From positions 310,001 to 374,000 of the forward strand of contig JADJCV010000005.1 of NCBI GenBank assembly GCA_016703025.1: a stretch of DNA of 64,000 nt, read 5' to 3'. The notes under the pieces are model-generated. The model was not told the DNA's origin and ran no database searches. It worked only from the letters and a program-made list of their open reading frames with translations. A program made the translations under genes and the position numbers. This document shows positions 58,639 through 64,000 of this stretch, one piece after another (the first letter of the stretch is position 1; the number at the start of each line of letters is the position of its first letter). The DNA comes from Candidatus Avedoeria danica (GTDB taxonomy: Bacteria > Chloroflexota > Anaerolineae > Epilineales > Epilineaceae).

Positions 58639-61600
58639 CCGACGACCCGCACCCCCAGCCGCACCCCAACCCCCTCGACGTCGCCCTCGTGCACCGCTGC
58701 GCCGTCCCGCGGCGCGCCCATCACCAGGTCGACGACGAGGCATTCGCGGCGGATCGTCTCGGCGTGGCGCTCGGCGACGACGGCGAGGTCGGGCGACGTA
58801 TCGAGGTCGAGGGCGATGCGGGCCTGGTAGGGCAGGTCGTCCGCCTTGCGGGCGGCCTGGATGTGGTGGAGCAGTTCGCGAACCAAGCCGAGCTCCTTCA
58901 GCTCCGGCGTGATCTCGGTCGATAGGACGACGACGACGCCCCGGCCCTCGGCCGCCGCGAAGCCCTCGCGCGCGGTCAGCCGCACCTCGACATCGTCCGG
59001 CGTTAGCGTCACCGCCTCGCCGTCGAGGTCGACGACCAAGCGGCCGTCGTCGACGAGGGCGCGGCGGGCGGCGGCGGGATCCACGGCCGCGAGGACGGCG
59101 CCGAGACGCTGGACGCGTGGCCCGAACTTGGGTCCGAGCGTCCGGAAGTTCGGCTTGACGATGAACGTCACGTAGCGATCGGCCTCGCGCGTCGGCTCGA
59201 CGTGCTGGACGTTCAGCTCCTCGGCCACGAGGCCAGCATGCCGCTCGATGGCCTGCGCCGACGCGGCGTCCGCAACGACGACTTCGGCCAGCGAGAGCGG
59301 CTGGCGGACCTTCAGGCCGGCGTCGGCACGGGCGCCGTGGCCGGCCGACACGGCCTCGCGGACGAGGGCCATCTCGGCGGAGAGAGCCTCGTCGATGAGC
59401 ATCGCGTCGGCCGTCGGGTAATCGCACAGGTGGACGCTGGGCGCGACAGCTCGGCGGCCGGCGACCGCCACATCCTCGCCGGCCACGATGCCGGCCGCCT
59501 CCGCTACCTCGCCGACGAGGTTGCGGTACAGCCGCTCGGCGAAGAACGGCGTGAACGGGGCGATGACCTTCGAGAGGTCCACGAGGACCTCGTACAGGGT
59601 GTTGTACGCATCCCACTTGTCCTGGGACGGCGCCCCCCAGAACCGGTCGCGCGAGCGGCGGACGTACCAGTTGGACAGGGCGTCGACGAACGTGACGAGG
59701 GCGCCGGCGGCGGGGTGGTTCTCGAAGCGGTCCATCGAGGCGCGGACGGCGCGGACGGTCCGGTGAAGCTCGCCGATGATCCAGCGGTCCAGCTCGGCGC
59801 GCTCGGCGACCGGACGCCAACCGGTGGCCGTCGCCGGTGCGGTCGCCGTTGCCGTTGTCGTCGACGTTTCTACGACGGCGACTCCCGGGTCGAAGCCGTC
59901 CAGCCGGGCATAGATGTTGAAGAAGCTCCAGACGTTCGACAGCCGCAGCAGGAACTCGCGCTGGGCGTCGCGGATCGCGTTCTCCTGGAAGCGGACGGTG
60001 GTCCAGGGCGGCTGGGCGCTGTAGAAGTACCACCGCATCGCGTCCGCGCCGAGGGCGTCGAAGACATAGCCGGGGCTGCGGTAATTCTTCGTCCGCTTGC
60101 TCATCTTCAGCCCGTCCTCGCCCATCATGTGCCCCAGGACGATGCACGTGCGGAACGGGTGCGGCGGCTCGGCTTCCGGCGCGTCGACGGTCCAGTCCAG
60201 CCGGTCCTCGTCGCCGAACAGGAGCGTGCTGATCGACATGAGGCCGTAGAACCAGCCGCGCGTCTGGTCGATCGCCTCGCTGATGAAGTCGGCCGGGAAC
60301 ATCTCGCGGAAGCGCTCCTGGCTGCCCGGCAGGTGCGGGAAGCCCCACTGCGCGAACGGCATGCTCCCGGCGTCCCACCAGCAGTCGATGACCTCCGTCA
60401 CGCGCCGCATCCGCGCCCCCGGCGCGAACGGGCTGTCGTACGTCAGCGCGTCGATGTACGGCTTGTGGATCCGCAGATCGTCCGGCAGCGTCGGGTCGGC
60501 CGCCTTGGCCGCCTCCCAGACTTCCGTGCCCGTCACGCCCGGCTTGGCGAAGAGCTCGCCCAGCGCCCCGATCGCCTCCATCTCCCCCGAAGCCTCGCAC
60601 TTCCAGATCGGCAGCGGCGTGCCCCAGAAGCGCTCGCGCGACAGCGCCCAGTCGACGTTGTTGCGCAGGAAGTCGCCGAAGCGGCCCTCCTTGATGTGGT
60701 CGGGCAGCCAGTTCACGGCGTCGTTGTTCGCCAGCATCTCGCCCTTGAAGTCGCTCGTGCGGACGAACCAGCTGGCGCGGGCGTACTGGATGAGCGCGTC
60801 TTCGGGTGCACGCGGGCAGAACGGGTAGTCGTGCCGGATCTGGGCGCGGTGGTAGAGCAGTCCGCGCTCACGCAGGTCCTTGATGATGTCCTTGTCCGCG
60901 TCCTTGATGTACCGCCCGGCGAGCGCGTCGCCCGCCTCGGCGGTGAACGAGCCGTCCGGGGCGACGGCGCACAGGAGCGGGACGGCGTCGGGATCGGCGA
61001 AGCGCGGCCGCTCCGTCTTCACGAGGAGCTCGAAGTCCACCTCGCCGAAGGCCGGCGCCTCGTGCACGACGCCGGTGCCGCTGTCCGTCGTCACGAACGG
61101 CGCGGCGACGACGCGCCAGCCGATGTGGTCGTGGCCGGGCGGGGCGTCGACGCTGGCGCCCACGTTCGTCGCAGCCGTACCGGCGGCCAGCGGCGCCGTT
61201 CGATCGCCCAATTCGTGGTGGTACACATCGAACGGCGGCCGGTACCGCCGCCCGACGAGATCGCGCCCGGCCAGCATCTCCTCGACGACCCACGTCCGCC
61301 CCTCGAGCGCCGCGACCTTCTCGACGAGCTCGGCGGCGACGATCAGCCGCTCGCCGGCATCGTCATCCCGCACGACGGCGTAGTCGATGTCCGGATGGAC
61401 GGCGGCGAAGTGGTTGCTCACGAGCGTCCACGGCGTCGTCGTCCAGACGAGAAGCGACGTGCCGGGCTCATCGACGAGCGGGAAGCGGACGTAGACGCTC
61501 GGATCGTCGACTTCACGATAGCCCTCGCCGACCTCGCCGGCCGAGAGCGCCGTCCCGCCCTGCGGCCACCACCAGACGATCTTGTGGCCCTGGTAGAGCT

Positions 61601-62111
61601 GCCCGCGCTCGAACAGCGTCTTCAGCGACCACCAGACGCTCTCGATATAGGTCTTGTGGTACGTGCAGTACGCGCCGTCCGTGTCCAGCCAGAAGCCGAG
61701 GCGGTCCGACATCTCCTGCCATTCGGCGGTGTACCGAAAGACGCTGTCGATGCACTTGCGGACAAAGGCCTCCATCCCGTAGGCCTCGATCTCGGCCTTC
61801 GTGTGGATCCCGAGCTCCTTGCAGACCTCGACCTCCACCGGCAGCCCGTGCGTGTCCCAGCCGGCCTTGCGCTCCACCAGGTGGCCGGTCATCGTCTTGT
61901 AGCGCGGGAAGATGTCCTTCATCGCCCGCGTCAGCGCATGTCCCGGGTGCGGCAAGCCGTTCGCCGTCGGCGGCCCCTCGTAGAACACGAAGCGCGGCGC
62001 GCCGGCGCGGTTGGCGACGGACTGCTCGAAGATGCCGCGCGCCTTCCAGAAGGCGAGGATTTCCTTCTCGCCGGCGGGGAAGTCGGGCTTGGGGGGGAGG
62101 GGGTTGAACAT
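58635..62111 (-). CDS. ileS: Isoleucyl-tRNA synthetase, probable type 2 (eukaryal-like)
   Basis: 1158 residues. HIGH is HPGH at 55-58 (ANGLPHPGHALTRAMKD), followed by GHLVERKAGWDTHGLPVEVE; KMSKS reads LKMSKRTKNY near residue 670; the editing domain has VWTTTPWTLVSNHFAAVHPD. KMSKR plus the absence of the C-terminal zinc cysteines of ordinary bacterial IleRS point to the type 2 enzyme, often insensitive to mupirocin. A small Thr/Ala insert (ATATAPATATG, near residue 755) is low-complexity. A TATCAT -10-like hexamer sits ~55 bases upstream (62167-62172, minus). Stop TAG in element copy C. Confidence 0.93.
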   Translation of the reverse strand: MFNPLPPKPDFPAGEKEILAFWKARGIFEQSVANRAGAPRFVFYEGPPTANGLPHPGHALTRAMKDIFPRYKTMTGHLVERKAGWDTHGLPVEVEVCKELGIHTKAEIEAYGMEAFVRKCIDSVFRYTAEWQEMSDRLGFWLDTDGAYCTYHKTYIESVWWSLKTLFERGQLYQGHKIVWWWPQGGTALSAGEVGEGYREVDDPSVYVRFPLVDEPGTSLLVWTTTPWTLVSNHFAAVHPDIDYAVVRDDDAGERLIVAAELVEKVAALEGRTWVVEEMLAGRDLVGRRYRPPFDVYHHELGDRTAPLAAGTAATNVGASVDAPPGHDHIGWRVVAAPFVTTDSGTGVVHEAPAFGEVDFELLVKTERPRFADPDAVPLLCAVAPDGSFTAEAGDALAGRYIKDADKDIIKDLRERGLLYHRAQIRHDYPFCPRAPEDALIQYARASWFVRTSDFKGEMLANNDAVNWLPDHIKEGRFGDFLRNNVDWALSRERFWGTPLPIWKCEASGEMEAIGALGELFAKPGVTGTEVWEAAKAADPTLPDDLRIHKPYIDALTYDSPFAPGARMRRVTEVIDCWWDAGSMPFAQWGFPHLPGSQERFREMFPADFISEAIDQTRGWFYGLMSISTLLFGDEDRLDWTVDAPEAEPPHPFRTCIVLGHMMGEDGLKMSKRTKNYRSPGYVFDALGADAMRWYFYSAQPPWTTVRFQENAIRDAQREFLLRLSNVWSFFNIYARLDGFDPGVAVVETSTTTATATAPATATGWRPVAERAELDRWIIGELHRTVRAVRASMDRFENHPAAGALVTFVDALSNWYVRRSRDRFWGAPSQDKWDAYNTLYEVLVDLSKVIAPFTPFFAERLYRNLVGEVAEAAGIVAGEDVAVAGRRAVAPSVHLCDYPTADAMLIDEALSAEMALVREAVSAGHGARADAGLKVRQPLSLAEVVVADAASAQAIERHAGLVAEELNVQHVEPTREADRYVTFIVKPNFRTLGPKFGPRVQRLGAVLAAVDPAAARRALVDDGRLVVDLDGEAVTLTPDDVEVRLTAREGFAAAEGRGVVVVLSTEITPELKELGLVRELLHHIQAARKADDLPYQARIALDLDTSPDLAVVAERHAETIRRECLVVDLVMGAPRDGAAVHEGDVEGVGVRLGVRVVG

Positions 62112-62302
62112 GGGGGCCTCGGGGGGGCGGGAGACAGGGGAGCGGACGCTGGCGCGTAAGCGGCGAATGATACGCGCGGGTGAGTGGGGGCGCCGAATTG
62201 GGCACGGACACCGGGCGACGACTTGCGCGCCGGCGGTGGATCGGCTGGGCGGGACGGGTGGATCGGTTGGTCGGCCTTGCGACCTCGAGGGAAACGAAAG
62301 AT

Positions 62303-62339
62303 GCCCGCCCCCGCCTCCGCGTAGGAGACGAGAACGGGC
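62303..62339 (-). terminator. Possible terminator after the small gene at 62374
   Basis: Read on the minus strand, GCCCG...CGGGC with an inner CTCC/GGAG stem is followed by ATCTTTCGTTT. The stem is interrupted. The rest of the 262-base gap 62112-62373 shows only the ileS upstream region and nothing else clear. Confidence 0.35.
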
Positions 62340-62373
62340 CTCGAGTGTACCGGTAGATGAGGTACGTACGATG

Positions 62374-62736
62374 TTATTTCGCGACCGGCTCCTGCCCGGG
62401 CGTGAGTCCGTGGAGATCGGCGAGTCGTATGGTGCTCACCCATTCCGCCGCCGCGGTCGGGGACTCGGCGCTGCGCGCCCACACCTGCAGGCCGCCGCGA
62501 TTCCCTTTCGGAGCCCAGAAGTAGAAGCCGTCCACCTCGATCGCTGGGACCCCGTCGACCGATGCCTCTTCATGCCGCCGTATCCGGTCCTCGAGCCTGC
62601 CGCCCAAGAACTGCCAGAGCATGATGTGCGTCTCTTTTTCGAGATCCTTCAGACGCTCCGCCGCATCCTCCGATCGTCGCTCGACATCCACTTGGATCAG
62701 GCTCGCAAGCGTCTTCTCTTCGTCGACTGGATCCAT
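62374..62736 (-). CDS. Small protein of unknown function
   Basis: 120 residues from ATG 62736, with AGGAGG and GGAGGA just upstream. The first third is a charged helix, possibly coiled coil (ERRSEDAAERLKDLEKE, about 20-36). The second half is a mixed segment with PAIEVDGFYFWAPKGNRGGL (about 64-83) and RLADLHGLTPGQEP near the end. No TM segment, signal peptide or cysteine. Not recognised. It lies downstream of the uracil-DNA glycosylase gene on the same strand. Confidence 0.65.
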   Translation of the reverse strand: MDPVDEEKTLASLIQVDVERRSEDAAERLKDLEKETHIMLWQFLGGRLEDRIRRHEEASVDGVPAIEVDGFYFWAPKGNRGGLQVWARSAESPTAAAEWVSTIRLADLHGLTPGQEPVAK

Positions 62737-62867
62737 TCCTCCACACCCTCCTGTGCCTCTCGGCTTATCGATCCCCGCCCGCACCACCGGCGGCCGGCCA
62801 ACGCACGATCTCGTTCAGCTCGCCCTCGCAAGCGTCCGGTCTGAGCCTCCAACGTGCACATCGTCGT

Positions 62868-62936
62868 TCATTTCCATCGCCGCCGCAACCAGAGCGGCGG
62901 ATCGTCGGGCTGGGGGTCGGCCACTTCACTCGGCAT
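62868..62936 (-). CDS. Possible 22-residue mini-protein
   Basis: ATG 62936 has GGAGGG 4-5 bases upstream and opens 22 codons (MPSEVADPQPDDPPLWLRRR, then WK and stop). A second mini frame of 18 codons overlaps its stop as ATGA (62815-62871). They lie between the uracil-DNA glycosylase gene and the small gene at 62374. Either a leader peptide or chance; only the good ribosome site argues for it. Confidence 0.25.
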   Translation of the reverse strand: MPSEVADPQPDDPPLWLRRRWK

Positions 62937-62968
62937 ATGTCCCTCCGGGGTCGGTCTGGCACGTGAGA

Positions 62969-63628
62969 TCACCGATCAGACTGCGGCTCGAGTGGTGGGC
63001 GAAGCGACGCGGATCGAATGTCCAACGCATCAAGCACCCGCCGCACCTCCTGCACATCCCCCCACATCAACCGCTTCGGCGACCCCTCGGCGCTCGACGG
63101 GTTGCGCAGCAGGTATGCCGGGTGGAAGATCGGCATGACCTTGCGGCCGTCGAGATCGAACCACTCGCCGCGCACCTTCGTGATCCCGCGGCGCTCGTCG
63201 AGGACGGACTGCAGCGCCACGGCGCCCGTCAACAGGATGACCTTGGGGTCGATCAGACGGATGATCTCCGTCAGCCACGGCCGGTACCACTCGATCTCCT
63301 CGGTCGTCGGCTTGCGGTTGTCGCGCGGGCGGCGGAAGGCGCTGTTCGTGACGAAGACGTCCACCGCCGGGTCGAAGCCGACGGACTGCAGGATCGCGTC
63401 CAGCAGCTTGCCGCTCTTGCCGACGAACGGCTGCCCGAGCCGATCCTCCTCGGCCCCCGGCGCCTCGCCGACGATCATCAGCCGCGCGGCGGGGTTGCCG
63501 CGGTAGATGACGATCCGGCCGCCCTCGGGCTCGAGCGGATCGCCGGTCAGGTTCAGCAGCGCCGACTCGAGCTCGGCGAAGCTGCCGAACCGCAGCGGCG
63601 CGTGGAAGAGATCGACCTGCCCGCTCAT
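62969..63628 (-). CDS. Family 4-type uracil-DNA glycosylase lacking all Fe-S cysteines
   Basis: 219 residues from ATG 63628 (ATGA overlap with the upstream gene). Family 4/5 superfamily motifs: motif 1 MIVGEAPGAEEDRLGQPFVG, GKSGKLLDAILQSVG, PKVILLTGAVALQSVL and motif 2 MPIFHPAYLLRNPS. It should excise uracil arising from cytosine deamination. Family 4 enzymes hold a 4Fe-4S cluster through four cysteines; this protein has no cysteine at all: the region before motif 1 lacks the CxxC pair, and NSAFRRPRDNR and IEWYRPWL replace the usual Cys-bearing stretches. Confidence 0.9.
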   Translation of the reverse strand: MSGQVDLFHAPLRFGSFAELESALLNLTGDPLEPEGGRIVIYRGNPAARLMIVGEAPGAEEDRLGQPFVGKSGKLLDAILQSVGFDPAVDVFVTNSAFRRPRDNRKPTTEEIEWYRPWLTEIIRLIDPKVILLTGAVALQSVLDERRGITKVRGEWFDLDGRKVMPIFHPAYLLRNPSSAEGSPKRLMWGDVQEVRRVLDALDIRSASLRPPLEPQSDR

Positions 63629-64000
63629 CTGGCCCGCCTCTCGTCGCCGTCGCGCGTGTCCTCGCCCACTTCGCCGCCCCCCAACACCGCCAAGATCTCG
63701 TCCATCGTCTCCAGCGGCCCGAAGTGCCCGCCGCCCGGCTCGAAGCGCGCCCGGCAGTTCGGCAGCGTCGCGGCCAGATAGCGGCCCATCGCCGCCGGCA
63801 CGTTCTCGTCGTCGAGCCCCTGCCAGAGGTCGACGGGCGTCCGGATCTCGCCCAACGCGAACCCCCACGGCCGGGTCAGGACCGCGAAGTCCTGCGCCAC
63901 GCCCCGCCAGCCCTGGCGGAACGCCTCGCGCAGCTGGCCGAGCAAGACATCGTGCACGGCGGCATCCATGACAGCGGCGCGGTCGGCTTCGGACATCCGG
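63625..64000 (-). CDS. Alpha/beta-hydrolase family protein, C-terminal part (5' end outside window)
   Basis: About 125 residues are visible, open to the window edge. The segment LGEIRTPVDLWQGLDDENVP matches the Asp-bearing loop of alpha/beta hydrolases, and PGGGHFGPLETMDEILAVLG holds the catalytic-type His. The nucleophile Ser should lie in the missing part. The Met near the edge (63996) is probably internal. Its stop overlaps the glycosylase start, so the two are cotranscribed. Substrate unknown. Confidence 0.78.
   Translation of the reverse strand, partial: RMSEADRAAVMDAAVHDVLLGQLREAFRQGWRGVAQDFAVLTRPWGFALGEIRTPVDLWQGLDDENVPAAMGRYLAATLPNCRARFEPGGGHFGPLETMDEILAVLGGGEVGEDTRDGDERRAR

Noticed and set aside
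59202..62159. A ~985-codon open frame on the plus strand opposite ileS
   Set aside because: Antisense shadow of ileS with no recognisable domain.
1..64000. tRNA, rRNA, tmRNA or other structural RNA genes
   Set aside because: No cloverleaf with a T-loop GGTTCRA pattern and no rRNA segments were noticed in the gaps, which are mostly under 300 bases.

Overview
This is a very GC-rich chromosomal window with tightly packed genes, many of which overlap by 1-4 bases. The gene content points to a free-living bacterium, most likely a Chloroflexota-type lineage. That placement is inferred from four things: a short Gram-positive-style YidC, a Rieske/fused cytochrome b/dihaem cytochrome c module, a eukaryal-type IleRS, and frequent leaderless-looking promoters. 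No 16S rRNA, tRNA or other decisive phylogenetic marker is present. There is no prophage, CRISPR array or transposase gene.

Layout. (1) 1-3534, minus: an operon of a membrane vWA protein, an ECF sigma factor and a second membrane protein cut by the window edge. (2) 3765-9211: ahcY, then a convergent secreted subtilase, separated by a strong hairpin. (3) 9404-24096: a surface-glycan cluster. It holds five genes that together fit synthesis of UDP-2,3-diacetamido-2,3-dideoxy-mannuronic acid (wbpE, D, B, A and I types), plus a methyltransferase, a flippase, four glycosyltransferases, an embedded secreted protein on the other strand, a small unknown gene and a YciH/SUI1 gene. (4) 24116-31148, minus: a kinase / PP2C / vWA triad resembling the TerY-P phosphorylation system, a metallophosphoesterase, a SanA/YdcF-type protein and the ComM/YifB ATPase. 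(5) 31459-41858: murA, mreB, then an origin-type locus of rpmH, rnpA, yidD, yidC, jag, parA, parB, a methyltransferase, a perfect parS site, dnaN and recF. dnaA is absent. (6) 41966-49300: a second polysaccharide cluster with a GT4, a GT2, Wzz-like proteins (one internally duplicated), a CpsD-like ATPase with a ruined P-loop, rmlA and rmlB. (7) 49377-62111: Rieske, cytochrome b and cytochrome c genes, an ALDH7-type dehydrogenase, leuS, a GNAT acetyltransferase and ileS. Three copies of one 78-79 bp palindromic element are scattered among these genes. (8) 62374-64000, minus: a small unknown gene, a cysteine-free family-4-type uracil-DNA glycosylase and a partial hydrolase.

The most notable non-gene signals are: the CTAG-targeting MITE-like element, whose copies sit on stop codons; a TANNNT motif 6-8 bases upstream of at least seven start codons, suggesting leaderless mRNAs; the parS site upstream of the dnaN promoter; and a +1 frameshift in jag. 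Long open frames on the strand opposite most genes are by-products of the GC bias and are not annotated.
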